A stretch of 64,000 nt of DNA. Origin: Virgibacillus salarius (lineage in GTDB: Bacteria; Bacillota; Bacilli; Bacillales; Amphibacillaceae). Both the position numbers and the translations under genes were made by a program. The stretch is from assembly GCF_039521925.1 (NCBI RefSeq), contig NZ_BAAACY010000011.1, positions 1 to 64,000 on the forward strand. Reading direction: 5' to 3'. This document shows, piece after piece, positions 17,022-26,034 of the stretch. Each line of letters opens with the position of its first letter. Within the stretch, counting starts at the first letter, position 1. The notes below the pieces were generated by a model, which was not told the origin of the DNA, searched no databases, and was given only the letters and a program-made list of their open reading frames with translations.

Positions 17022-17657
17022 TTAGTAAAATGATCGGATTAACATTTGCATTGCTTCATTGGAAACAAAAGATTCTAGTAAAGCAGCTATACAAGAGAAG
17101 GCGACTAGAAATGAAAATAATGTTACATATTTACCAAATGGCTGGAATACAGGTTGTGCCATTTTTCTTGTAAATAATTTACTCAATAAGGTCAATGAGA
17201 AAATCATGGATAAACTTCCGGCGGTAATATAAATAGGAATAATTAACATATTTTGTGGTGCAATCGACAGTGCCGCCAATAATAATCCATCAAAACCAAG
17301 CTGATTGACAATAAACCCTACAGAAAATCCCACTACAAGCCCTTTAATAAAAATTAACACCCAAACCAATGGCAAGCCAATTACTGAAAGTCCTAATATA
17401 AATAATAGTAGCAAATATTTAGTATGGTACAAGAAGCTACTTTTAAAAATATCCATGCGTTCCATTTCTTGATTATCAGCAATTTGTCCAAAAAATCGTT
17501 CTAAATAAAAGAATAGATCCTGTTTTTGAATAAAATTCATACTATTAACGAGGATAGCTCCAAATATAATCCCTGTTAGAAATAAAATAACCATAAAAAG
17601 ATAAATCGTGGCATGTTCTTTTACATGAGTCATTAGAAGTGTTTTATTTTTGTACAT
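17022..17657 (-). CDS. spoIIM: Stage II sporulation protein M
   Basis: SpoIIM is a polytopic membrane protein that joins SpoIIP and SpoIID in the DMP complex, needed for septal peptidoglycan hydrolysis and engulfment. The 211-residue product has five hydrophobic segments (near residues 17-38, 70-90, 95-125, 135-165 and 175-195), and its length matches the family (about 212). GGAGG precedes the ATG. Synteny with fur supports the call. Confidence 0.94.
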   Translation of the reverse strand: MYKNKTLLMTHVKEHATIYLFMVILFLTGIIFGAILVNSMNFIQKQDLFFYLERFFGQIADNQEMERMDIFKSSFLYHTKYLLLLFILGLSVIGLPLVWVLIFIKGLVVGFSVGFIVNQLGFDGLLLAALSIAPQNMLIIPIYITAGSLSMIFSLTLLSKLFTRKMAQPVFQPFGKYVTLFSFLVAFSCIAALLESFVSNEAMQMLIRSFY

Positions 17658-17748
17658 TGGAATCCTCCATTCAATATACTGCTATACTAAAAACTATGAA
17701 GAATTCCAATTAAAAATACCAAGTTTTCTATTATCCTACTAGATGAAT

Positions 17749-18918
17749 TTAGGTTAATTTAATCGTACCGTATCTACCTCCACCGCCTTCGATAATCTTT
17801 AGCTTGCCTTGACGCATCTGAATAATTGCATGAGCTAAATCGCTTGGAATCACCGAGGTTAATTCCTCGAAAGTTGCGTGATGAATCACTTGCATTTCCG
17901 TATCAAACGCAGTTAACAGTTTTTCATACGTTCTCTTTCCCAATTTAGGAAGATACTCTAATGGAACTTGGTACGTATATGGTGGCCTATCATTAGTAGG
18001 AGCACTTATGTCTTTTAATTCTAAGATTCTATCCGACACACCTTTAATAAGTTTGTTCGAAAAACAATGAGGACAGTTTTGAACATTTAACGAAACGACC
18101 GAAAAGCATTGATTACACACCGTTTTATGATATTTACCTAGTCGCGGATTCATACCGTAGTTATGGGCAATTTTTCTGTTCTGCTGTTGGTGCAGTGCCA
18201 AATACAATTCGTTAAATGAAGGCTCCATCATACATATTATTTGATATTCTCTTGCTATTTTTGCTAAGGAGTGTGCATCAGAGTTAGAAAGAAACGTATA
18301 ATCATGTAGTTCTTGAATTTGATCTGCCATATGAGTATCCGAACTTAAACCTAATTCTATTCCATCAATCAAATCACGATCAAATACCTCTGATAATGTT
18401 TGCTCCACACCTTTCCCATACAAGCTTTTAAATGGCGTAAACACATGAGCTGGAATAAATATTCCTTTTAGCTGCTTTACTTTATATTGCAGCTCTTTTC
18501 CTGTACCGTAATACCTCTGAGAACTTAGACCAATGTTCTTCATTCGCTGACGTAGCCATGCAGAAAATTGTTGCATGTATTGCAAGGTTGGAAAATAACA
18601 AAGTACATGAATCGGGCCCTGACAAGCTTCATCATAGACTTCGATTTCTGAACCGAGAATTAAAGTAACTTTTTCAAACCGAATGCCTCCATCAACCAAT
18701 TCATATGCTTTGCCTTCTTCAATTAATTCCATAATCTCCTGTTGTACAGCGGGCGCCTGACAATCTATAACACCTATTAAATCCATACCTTTATTACGAC
18801 TGGATTCCTCTAACACACTCGTTAGCGTTAAATTTTTTGAAGCGGTAATTTTGACGGGATGATCGTACTTATCTCGGCCAATATGAATGTGTAAATCAGA
18901 AAAATACGGCTTAAGCAA
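17749..18918 (-). CDS. Endonuclease Q-like PHP-domain protein
   Basis: This 389-residue protein starts with a PHP metal motif (YFSDLHIHIGRD), with further ligands in IPAHVFTPF and LSNSDAHSL. It contains a four-cysteine zinc knuckle (CNQCF and CPHC, about residues 265-286) and a helix-hairpin-helix-like C-terminal segment. This layout is that of Endonuclease Q, which nicks DNA 5' of deaminated bases such as hypoxanthine or uracil. The gene lies 1 bp after nudF, matching the B. subtilis yqxK neighbourhood. The biochemical role in this organism is inferred from the family. Confidence 0.85.
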   Translation of the reverse strand: MLKPYFSDLHIHIGRDKYDHPVKITASKNLTLTSVLEESSRNKGMDLIGVIDCQAPAVQQEIMELIEEGKAYELVDGGIRFEKVTLILGSEIEVYDEACQGPIHVLCYFPTLQYMQQFSAWLRQRMKNIGLSSQRYYGTGKELQYKVKQLKGIFIPAHVFTPFKSLYGKGVEQTLSEVFDRDLIDGIELGLSSDTHMADQIQELHDYTFLSNSDAHSLAKIAREYQIICMMEPSFNELYLALHQQQNRKIAHNYGMNPRLGKYHKTVCNQCFSVVSLNVQNCPHCFSNKLIKGVSDRILELKDISAPTNDRPPYTYQVPLEYLPKLGKRTYEKLLTAFDTEMQVIHHATFEELTSVIPSDLAHAIIQMRQGKLKIIEGGGGRYGTIKLT

Positions 18919-19464
18919 TTATTTCATCCCCAGTGCATGTAAATATAAGATTGCGTAATTTGTTTTGGCATCATGAATCTCTTCCTGTTCCACTAGTTGC
19001 TTTGCTTCTTCAAGTGTTAACTTTCTAATACTAATAAATTCATCTTCATCGCCCGCTATTGGTTGATCAACTAACTCTAACGTATCTGTGATATAAATAT
19101 ACATTCGTTCATTCGCAAACCCTGGCGAAGTATAAAAGGAAGTAACAAAAGAAAGATCTTTCGTTGTGTAGCCTGTCTCTTCTTCTAATTCTCTAATCGC
19201 TGTTTCTTCGGGATCTTCTCCAACTTCTAACTTTCCTGCTGGTATCTCAATTAACGATTTTTCTAGTGGCTTACGATATTGTTCAACAAATACAATTTTA
19301 TTATCCTTCGTTATTGGTATTATTGCCACAGCACCAGGATGATCTATGATTTCACGTTTTGCCGTCTTACCGTCAGGCAATACAACATCATCCACTTTTA
19401 AATGTACAACTTTCCCATCATAAATAACTTCCGAACTAATTGTCTTTTCTTCAAATTTCTTCAT
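18919..19464 (-). CDS. nudF: ADP-ribose pyrophosphatase (Nudix)
   Basis: This Nudix hydrolase is expected to split ADP-ribose to AMP and ribose-5-phosphate. The complete Nudix box GxxxxxEx7REUxEExGU is seen as GKLEVGEDPEETAIREL followed by EEETGY (about residues 75-97). An ATG at 19464 with AAGGG upstream is preferred over the GTG at 19473, which sits on the ribosome binding site. This gives 181 residues. It is cotranscribed with the endonuclease Q-like gene. Confidence 0.94.
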   Translation of the reverse strand: MKKFEEKTISSEVIYDGKVVHLKVDDVVLPDGKTAKREIIDHPGAVAIIPITKDNKIVFVEQYRKPLEKSLIEIPAGKLEVGEDPEETAIRELEEETGYTTKDLSFVTSFYTSPGFANERMYIYITDTLELVDQPIAGDEDEFISIRKLTLEEAKQLVEQEEIHDAKTNYAILYLHALGMK

Positions 19465-19600
19465 TACTATCACCCTTCAACCAAATTTCTGTTTCTATTC
19501 TAGCATATTTATACTGCGGTCATTTCAATTAATTGTTTTACCAATTACTTCAATTTACAATAAACATATACCATAAACATTGGAATGGAGGCTAGCTAAA

Positions 19601-20512
19601 ATGAAAAAAAATCAGATTGGAAGTTCAGACATATATATTTCTCAACTTACGCTGGGGTGTATGTCACTTGGAAAAGACACTGCTAAAGCAAAAAGCATGA
19701 TTGATATGGCATTAGAGCATGGAATCAATCATTTAGATACAGCTGATTTATATGATTTTGGAGATAATGAAGAAATTGTTGGATCGGCTATTAAACACAG
19801 ACGAGAAGATGTAGTGCTTACAACAAAAGTCGGAAATCATTTTAATAGAGAGACGAGAAAATGGTATTGGGACCCTTCGAAAGAACACATCCAACAAGGT
19901 GTTAAAGCCAGTCTAAAACGCTTGAATACGGACTATATCGATTTTTATATGCTACATGGTGGGACAATTGACGATCCAATTGATGAAACAATAGAAGCTT
20001 TTGAAATACTTAAAAAAGAAGGTTTAATCCGAGCATACGGTATATCTTCTATTCGCCCAAACGTTATTCGAGAATATGTAAAACGCTCTGCGATGGATGG
20101 TATAATGATGCAATACAATTTATTGGATCGCCGACCAGAAGAAGAAATACTTGATCTTTTAGATGAAAATAACATTAGCGTTCTAGCTCGTGGTCCATTA
20201 GCAAAAGGAATGTTAAGTAATCAAGCAGCGAAGCAAATCGCCGCTAAAGGAGAAACAGGATATTTAGATTATTCCTATAAAGAATTACAATCTATAAATG
20301 ACGAGCTAACCAAACTTAGCTCTAATAAAAATGAGCTATCTTTCCGCTATATACTAAAGCATCCGGCTGTTGCTAGTGTAGTTTTCGGAGCTAGCTCAAT
20401 TGATCAATTAAAAGAAAATATCAACGGCGACTTTAACAAAGAATTACAGGATGATACGTATCATAACCTAAAAAAAATCACTAAACCAGTTACTTATCAA
20501 GCACATAGATAA
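19601..20512 (+). CDS. yqkF: Aldo/keto reductase (YqkF-like)
   Basis: This TIM-barrel NADPH-dependent oxidoreductase has the AKR tetrad Asp-Tyr-Lys-His visible in HLDTADLYDFGDNE, LTTKVGN and YMLHGG. The NADPH phosphate-binding segment is near the C-terminus. The start is the ATG at 19601 (GGAGG nine bases upstream), giving 303 residues. The TTG at 19580 was rejected. It is divergent from nudF, as yqkF is in B. subtilis. The natural substrate is unknown. Confidence 0.9.
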   Translation: MKKNQIGSSDIYISQLTLGCMSLGKDTAKAKSMIDMALEHGINHLDTADLYDFGDNEEIVGSAIKHRREDVVLTTKVGNHFNRETRKWYWDPSKEHIQQGVKASLKRLNTDYIDFYMLHGGTIDDPIDETIEAFEILKKEGLIRAYGISSIRPNVIREYVKRSAMDGIMMQYNLLDRRPEEEILDLLDENNISVLARGPLAKGMLSNQAAKQIAAKGETGYLDYSYKELQSINDELTKLSSNKNELSFRYILKHPAVASVVFGASSIDQLKENINGDFNKELQDDTYHNLKKITKPVTYQAHR

Positions 20513-20575
20513 GAGGTTTCCTTGGTTCGTGTTAGCAAATAGAGTTAAAAACACTCGTACTAGTTATGTAGACGT

Positions 20576-20700
20576 GTCCACCCACCTGTCATCTGTTAGG
20601 ATTCATGGACCCATTGGATGTCTTCCTTTCGATAGGGAGCCTCACCATTTCAAATAAAGTGAAACTTCAATCTGTAGGGTCTTACTGCTGTTGTATGTGG
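20576..20700 (+). repeat. Probable dispersed repeat, family C, copy 1 (partial)
   Basis: This non-coding stretch contains 'ataaagtgaaacttc', shared with 34220-34240, plus a GC-richer body ('ggacccattggatgtcttcc'). The match between the two sites is limited, so the assignment is tentative. It is followed at once by a family A and then a family B copy. The whole gap 20513-21247 contains no gene. Confidence 0.4.
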
Positions 20701-20707
20701 ATCAATA

Positions 20708-20904
20708 GAAACAAAAGCGCAAGCGCCTAAATAGAAACGTAGCGACTGGAGCGAGTCAACGGAGATAAAGGAATCACGGTGTGCTGGCGAGCCGATGATG
20801 ACTTAGATTAGGGCGGTCGCCTAGTTCCTGGGCGCTGGAGCTAGAATCGGCTCAACACGCCCATAATTATCCGTATGGGCAAACTCTATAATTTCTTAGA
20901 GTAT
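20708..20904 (+). repeat. Dispersed intergenic repeat, family A, copy 3
   Basis: The pattern is 'acaaaagcgcaagcgcc', AGAAACGTAGCGACTGGAG, core ACTTAGATTAGGGCG, then GTCGCCTAGTTCCTGGGCGC as the returning arm and an AT tail. A short deletion after the core distinguishes it from the other copies. Confidence 0.8.
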
Positions 20905-20941
20905 GATAAAAGAAGCTGAGACAAAAGAATGAAGAAATAAT

Positions 20942-20986
20942 TAAAAACGAACGATAATTAGGTTTAACTTAATTATCGTTCGTTTA
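20942..20986. terminator. Bidirectional terminator between yqkF and the IscA-like gene
   Basis: AAACGAACGATAATTA and TAATTATCGTTCGTTT form a perfect 16-bp stem around a short loop. The two flanking genes are convergent. Confidence 0.85.
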
Positions 20987-21002
20987 TTGATCAGAACAAT
21001 TC

Positions 21003-21140
21003 ATTAGCACCTGAAATAAGCGAGACTCTGGCGGGAACCGCACGAGTCTGAAGATTCACGTGGTAACGTGTTTTTCTTTACCAATTTAGCTGAGGCCGTG
21101 CCCGCGGAAAACGAGTATAGTTTCACGGTGCGGCGTGATA
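21003..21140 (+). repeat. Dispersed intergenic repeat, family B, copy 2
   Basis: Shared elements with copy 1 are 'gactctggcggga', 'gcacgagtctgaagat', 'gtaacgtgttttt', 'gctgaggccgtgcccgcggaaa' and a 'cggtgcggcg' end. It is non-coding. Confidence 0.65.
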
Positions 21141-21247
21141 ACATGATTATTCGTATTTTGAGTAAAGAAATTGTGTTTTGTCCTAACCTCTTTCTTTATC
21201 TAAAATTCCTTTGTATCGACCTTTGAAAAGGTGAATAAAGCTTTCCT

Positions 21248-21583
21248 TTATTTAATAATGTCGTCTGGGGAAATATACGGATTAAGAATTCCTTCAGGAC
21301 TCGATAGACGAAACATTCCTTTGTTATAATCTAACCTCATCTTTTTCGCAAAAAATATGGCTTGTTGGTTTTCAACATATACCGTAAAATCTTTGTTTTT
21401 TATTTGTTGATAGTTGGTTTTCTGTTGATCTGTTAAGCGTAACGTCGGAATTCCGTTCACACTACAGCCACAGCCTTCTATATCATACCAAAATAACAAA
21501 TAAGGATCGTGTTGCTTCTCTAACTCTGCTAATTTGTCTTTTGCTTTTTTAGATATATTAAGCTCAATTTCATTGTTCTTCAT
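21248..21583 (-). CDS. yqkB: IscA/HesB-like iron-sulfur biosynthesis family protein (YqkB-like)
   Basis: This protein of about 111 residues shows features of the HesB/IscA fold: an N-terminal ISKKAKDKL segment, the LLFWYDIEGCGCSVNGIP stretch with a CGC cluster, and a C-terminal domain. The classical three-cysteine IscA pattern is not complete, so it may be a diverged member. The start at 21583 (ATG) has GAGGG upstream, and an in-frame TTG at 21601 also exists. It follows the SDR gene by a few bases. Size and location fit B. subtilis YqkB. Confidence 0.8.
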   Translation of the reverse strand: MKNNEIELNISKKAKDKLAELEKQHDPYLLFWYDIEGCGCSVNGIPTLRLTDQQKTNYQQIKNKDFTVYVENQQAIFFAKKMRLDYNKGMFRLSSPEGILNPYISPDDIIK

Positions 21584-21601
21584 CTTTACGTCAACCCTCA
21601 A

Positions 21602-22417
21602 TTATTTTTTGGCAAGCTGCTTTTTTAATACTCGTTCCATAGGTCCAGGAAGCACCTGATATAATCTGCTTCCTGCATCCATCCACCATGGTAAATTGAT
21701 TTCTCGTTTCTTTACAAACAAATAACGAATGATTTTTTGTGCCACCTGATCTGGATCAAGTATATATTTTTGAACGTTCTTTTGATAGGTTCCATCGGGA
21801 TCTGCAGAAAGAAAAAAATTAGTTTGAACAGGTCCTAAATTTACGGCAGTTACTTCTATTTTACTATCCGTTAATTCTTGTCGAAGCCCATTAGTAAAAC
21901 CCAATACTGCATGCTTGGTTGCACTATAGATCGCTGCCTTTGGCGTAGCAAGCTTTCCAGCTTGTGAAGCGATATTAAAGATGTGTGCTTCTCCTTCAAG
22001 TGTAGCAAAATAAGGAAGTATCTGCTTCGTTATTTGGATTAGCGCATGAACATTTAATTGAAACATTCGCTCAATATCTTCTTCATTCATGTGCATGACA
22101 TCTTCAAAAATTCCAATTCCCGCATTATTTATTAGACCTTGGATTTTTTGATGTTCAGTTAAGATATTGGCTATCACTTGTGTACGGTCTTTACGATGCC
22201 CTAAGTCCACCTTATAAACATAGCATTCTACAGAAAATTGTTTCTCTATCTGCTCCTTGATCTTTTCTAATTTATTTATAGAACGAGCCAATATAATTGG
22301 TATACCACCATTTTTCGCAATGTGCCATGTTAGCCTCTCTCCAATGCCACTTGAAGCTCCAGTAATGATAATCTTTTTACCTGATATCTTAGTTTGCATA
22401 ATAAATAAGCTTTCCAT
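21602..22417 (-). CDS. yqjQ: Short-chain dehydrogenase/reductase (YqjQ-like)
   Basis: This classical SDR has the NAD(P) glycine motif TGASSGIG (about residues 20-27), the NNAG motif and the active YxxxK (YSATK, near residue 165). The Ser of the triad is in FNIASQAG. It has 271 residues. It overlaps the end of the MBL-fold gene upstream by 29 bp. The first ATG lies right against a GGAGG, and the second (22399) is rather far from it, so the exact start is unsure. The substrate is unknown. Confidence 0.9.
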   Translation of the reverse strand: MESLFIMQTKISGKKIIITGASSGIGERLTWHIAKNGGIPIILARSINKLEKIKEQIEKQFSVECYVYKVDLGHRKDRTQVIANILTEHQKIQGLINNAGIGIFEDVMHMNEEDIERMFQLNVHALIQITKQILPYFATLEGEAHIFNIASQAGKLATPKAAIYSATKHAVLGFTNGLRQELTDSKIEVTAVNLGPVQTNFFLSADPDGTYQKNVQKYILDPDQVAQKIIRYLFVKKREINLPWWMDAGSRLYQVLPGPMERVLKKQLAKK

Positions 22418-23357
22418 CCTCCGTTTTTTTAGTAATACGTCCCTCGTTCTCTAAATAATCTAATTGGCCAATTGTTTCAGACATCGTGAGATCGATTTGA
22501 TTTTTGAATTGCCTTGGAAATATTTGTGTGCATAATTGAAACGGTGTTTGCGGCTGAGTTATTAATAAATCAAAGACCTTATCTGCTCTTTCCTGCTGTT
22601 TTTTTAGTCTGTTTTCGATTAAGCTCTTAGGTTTTTGTACCACCTGACCATGTCCTGGTAACACACAGTCCACTCGCAAATCAATACATTTTTGTAAATT
22701 ACGGCGATATTGAAGCATAGGCTTTGGTCTAAATTCGATCGACTCGCACGGTGATGGTGGTTCCATAAGTGGATTAGAAGAAATATGCTCTAATATATGA
22801 TCTCCCCCAACTAGTAGCCGATCGGTTTTACGTAAAAAAGAAAGATGACTTTGCGCATGACCTTTCGTATCAATCACTTGCCAACCTGGATGACCAGGAA
22901 GTTCATCTCCTTCATCTATAAAACGGGTTAGTTCACCTTTTCCTACATAATTTAATGGCGCACTCAATTTATTTAAATACGGAAGAAATGTTTCTGGTAT
23001 GCCAGAAAGCGAAAAATACTTCTCAAAAAATTGCTTATAATGCTGAAGATATAATTCATCACGTTGGATCCATGGATCCACATTAGCATGTGCAATTATA
23101 CGCTCTGCTCTGGGAAACTGATCAATTAATCCTATATGATCAGGATGATGGTGCGTTAAAATCACTTGTTCAATGTCTTTTGGAAAATAACCCATTCGCT
23201 TTAGTTGTTCTTTGAGTGTCTCCCAAGCTTCCTTTGTCTTTACACCTGCATCTATGATAGAAAGCAAATCGCCTTTTAACAGATAGATATGAACATCACC
23301 TACTGCAAAAGGGGTGGGTACCGTTATTTGACTAATCGTTTTATCCATTACTTTCAT
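22389..23357 (-). CDS. yqjP: MBL-fold metallo-hydrolase (YqjP-like)
   Basis: This metallo-beta-lactamase fold hydrolase has the zinc motif THHHPDH (about residue 75), a later GHAQSHLSF and GGDHILEH, and PGHG near residue 230. The final ~70 residues form a winged-helix-like extension. The start at 23357 has GGAGG at correct spacing and gives 322 residues; the ATG at 23390 was rejected. A 22-bp palindrome sits 15-36 bp upstream of this start. It is the first gene of a yqjP-yqjQ-yqkB-like operon. The substrate is unknown. Confidence 0.9.
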   Translation of the reverse strand: MKVMDKTISQITVPTPFAVGDVHIYLLKGDLLSIIDAGVKTKEAWETLKEQLKRMGYFPKDIEQVILTHHHPDHIGLIDQFPRAERIIAHANVDPWIQRDELYLQHYKQFFEKYFSLSGIPETFLPYLNKLSAPLNYVGKGELTRFIDEGDELPGHPGWQVIDTKGHAQSHLSFLRKTDRLLVGGDHILEHISSNPLMEPPSPCESIEFRPKPMLQYRRNLQKCIDLRVDCVLPGHGQVVQKPKSLIENRLKKQQERADKVFDLLITQPQTPFQLCTQIFPRQFKNQIDLTMSETIGQLDYLENEGRITKKTEDGKLIYYAN

Positions 23358-23371
23358 ACTTACATTCCTCC

Positions 23372-23393
23372 AAAATGAATGATCATTCATTTT
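23372..23393. promoter_or_regulatory. 22-bp perfect palindrome upstream of yqjP
   Basis: The palindrome is centred on GATC with the inner core TGAATGATCATTCA. It sits 15 bp upstream of the yqjP start, where a TetR-family repressor operator is expected. The half-sites equal those of the Bacillus FadR box but lack its 4-bp spacer. Confidence 0.6.
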
Positions 23394-23497
23394 TAATCTA
23401 TTTTACCTTGTCACACCCACATTGTCGATTAATTACTATCATTTTGGATAAACTCTTTCGGTACCTCGACGGATTGATCATACGCATCTCAATTTAT

Positions 23498-25120
23498 TCA
23501 GTTACAAAACAAACGATGTATTGCTCTTTCTACTATTTTCGGCAAATACTCAAAACTATACGTGATCTCTAGTCGCTCTGTCCATTGATGAGGATCTTTT
23601 CCTAACGGACCTATATTTAAAACAGGCATCGTTAATTGTTCCATGACATCTTCCGGAATTTCAAAACCATTATTTTGTAATGGCATATTAGACGTATAGT
23701 TTTTTAAACTTCCTAGCGTTGAAGGAGGTCCAACGAAGCTTAAATCTGACAGACCAGTAAAAAACTCCGATACAGTTAAGTTAATTTGATATTTCTCTTT
23801 CGTATACGTCGTAATTTCCTTCATCACTTGCTGAATGTATGGATCTGTTCCTGAAGAAACTGCTGGGTAAAACGGTGGACAATAGAATAAAATGATCATT
23901 GGAGCTAAATCTTTACACATAGATGCTAAATCCTGGACAAGTAATGTAGAAAAATCCCTATCTTCCTCTGTGCGTTGACTAACCAATAAATTCTGCCTAC
24001 GATTAATCTCTGCTTGTCCATAACGTTTGACAGCTTCCTGATATAATTCTTCATACATCATTACATTAACTTTAATTAGCGGCATGGTAAAATCGGTGGC
24101 AATTTCAGAGAAATGATCCGCTTTTTCCTGGATATAGTGCTCTATATTTTGGGCAGCGTCCATCGCACCTTGAAGCAATTTTAAATTTATATCATGTAAG
24201 GATTGTTTCATATATAAGACATTATACATGGCAATTGCTGATTGAGGGGTCTTTACGGAATAATTCTCTTTTAAATCTCGTTGCATCAGACTAACTGGTG
24301 GAGGCGTTACTTCATCACCAATTCTTTCTATAAAAGCTTCATCAAGCTCTAGCTGTTGTGACAAGAAACTAATCATTAAATTAGGATTAACGCCTGAAAA
24401 AGGTTCTCCCACATGCGACTCTTTACCGTAACAATAAAATCCCGGTAATATTTTTCCAATTGAACCAGTATATACATAATAAGCTTCATCGCCAGGATAT
24501 TTGCTAAACATTGGCTCACCGTTTAAACATGCCAGATATGTTAGCTTCTGCTTTTCCTTCCATTCATGGAGTATAGGTAAAGCTGTTAACATTCCTTTTG
24601 AATTGACTTCTTCATCCGGAACAGTAAGTAATAGTATATTACCATCAAACTCACCGTCAATTGCTTTCTCGAGCATAGAAAGGTGTACTGTTAAACCTGC
24701 CTTCATATCCATTGTGCCTCTTCCAAACAACCAGTCTCCAGTCTCCATATCTTGCTGAACCGCTTTAGATAATCGTTCCTTTTGTTTATACAATTCTTTT
24801 GTCAATGCTTTTGGATGAAATGCAAGGTTTTGTAGTGATCCAAAATCTTCAACATCCACAACATCAAAGTGACTTAACAAGATTATCGTTTTGTCAGTTT
24901 CATTTTTACTCTTAACAAAGGCCGTCAGTAACCTTCTGCCATCATCCAAACCATGAAGCTTTAAATACGAAGGATTTGTTTGAAAATATTGGTTTTGTTC
25001 TAACAAATGATACATATACTCTGCTAAAGCAATCTCTGCTGAAGATCCAGTTACACTTTGATAATTGACGAGTGAGCATAACAGATTCGTAAGTTCTTCC
25101 TTTGTTTGCCATGTTTTCAA
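23498..25120 (-). CDS. yqjN: M20-family peptidase (YqjN-like, RocB-type)
   Basis: This zinc-dependent amidohydrolase of the M20/ArgE-RocB group has 540 residues. The metal motifs are LLSHFDVVDVEDFG (about residues 82-95), GRGTMDMKAGL (near residue 133) and PDEEVNSKG (near residue 165). The length and the large insert fit the RocB-like amino acid degradation family. The substrate is not known. It is on the minus strand and precedes the MBL-fold gene after a 140-bp gap. Confidence 0.88.
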   Translation of the reverse strand: MKTWQTKEELTNLLCSLVNYQSVTGSSAEIALAEYMYHLLEQNQYFQTNPSYLKLHGLDDGRRLLTAFVKSKNETDKTIILLSHFDVVDVEDFGSLQNLAFHPKALTKELYKQKERLSKAVQQDMETGDWLFGRGTMDMKAGLTVHLSMLEKAIDGEFDGNILLLTVPDEEVNSKGMLTALPILHEWKEKQKLTYLACLNGEPMFSKYPGDEAYYVYTGSIGKILPGFYCYGKESHVGEPFSGVNPNLMISFLSQQLELDEAFIERIGDEVTPPPVSLMQRDLKENYSVKTPQSAIAMYNVLYMKQSLHDINLKLLQGAMDAAQNIEHYIQEKADHFSEIATDFTMPLIKVNVMMYEELYQEAVKRYGQAEINRRQNLLVSQRTEEDRDFSTLLVQDLASMCKDLAPMIILFYCPPFYPAVSSGTDPYIQQVMKEITTYTKEKYQINLTVSEFFTGLSDLSFVGPPSTLGSLKNYTSNMPLQNNGFEIPEDVMEQLTMPVLNIGPLGKDPHQWTERLEITYSFEYLPKIVERAIHRLFCN

Positions 25121-25280
25121 GCGTATCCCTCCAGTATTTAGTATAAATTACAAACTTTATAAGACATTGACTTTTACATGAAAATCAAACACAATGATTA
25201 AAAGTAAAGCACGATCGAATGAGAGCATTGCTCAACAGGACTTTGTGTGATGTCAAATGCAACTAAAGAGGTGGATAAGA

Positions 25281-26015
25281 TTGAAAACCAACATATTTGC
25301 ACATCGTGGTGCTAGCAAATATGCACCTGAGAATACAATGCCTGCTTTTCAGAAAGCGTATCATATGAATGCAGATGGGATTGAAACTGATGTACAGTTA
25401 ACAAAAGATAATATCCCTGTACTTATACATGATGAAAATGTAAAACGTACAACCAATTCGGTAGGTCTTGTAAGTAAATTATCCTATCAAGAATTAAAAG
25501 AATTGGATGCAGGTAGCTGGTTTTCACCTGAATTTAAGGGAATTAAGATACCTACACTTGATGAGTTTCTCAATTGGATTAAAGATAAGCCTTTATATTT
25601 AAATATTGAACTAAAAAATAATAAAATAGATTATACAGATATAGAATCTATTGTTTATCAAGCAATCTCTAACTATCAGTTATTAAATCGTACCACAATT
25701 TCGACTTTTAATCCAAATAGCGTTAAGAGGTTGAAAGAATATTCTAATTCTCTTGAGGTCGCTTTTCTAACGTCCAAACGATATAAAAGTCCTATCCGTG
25801 TAGCTAAAGAGCTTGGAGCTAATGCACTCCATCTGAAATATCGACTCTTACACCGTGAATTAGTCGAAAATATTCATAAAGAAAATATGAAATTAAGAAT
25901 CTATACCGTAAATAAACCAGTAAGAATTATGCGATCGTTCAACCATCAGGTTGATGGAATTTTCACAGATGTACCTGATCTGGCATTTCATTATCGAGAA
26001 TCAGTAACCGATTAA
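25281..26015 (+). CDS. Glycerophosphodiester phosphodiesterase
   Basis: This GDPD-family TIM-barrel enzyme hydrolyses glycerophosphodiesters to glycerol-3-phosphate and an alcohol. The signature FAHRGASKYAPENT (His-Arg and the metal Glu-Asn) is at the N-terminus, with ETDVQLTKD and VLIHDENVKRTT after it. No signal peptide is seen, so it is probably cytoplasmic. The likely start is TTG at 25281 with AAGAGGTGG upstream, giving 244 residues. The ATG at 25257 has no ribosome binding site. It begins a plus-strand block with namA and rnz. Confidence 0.92.
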   Translation: MKTNIFAHRGASKYAPENTMPAFQKAYHMNADGIETDVQLTKDNIPVLIHDENVKRTTNSVGLVSKLSYQELKELDAGSWFSPEFKGIKIPTLDEFLNWIKDKPLYLNIELKNNKIDYTDIESIVYQAISNYQLLNRTTISTFNPNSVKRLKEYSNSLEVAFLTSKRYKSPIRVAKELGANALHLKYRLLHRELVENIHKENMKLRIYTVNKPVRIMRSFNHQVDGIFTDVPDLAFHYRESVTD

Positions 26016-26034
26016 TTAATATAGGAGGCCAAAA

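Noticed and set aside
23375..23390. True FadR box at yqjP
   Set aside because: Half-sites match but the 4-bp centre of the FadR box is missing, so only a TetR-type palindrome is claimed.
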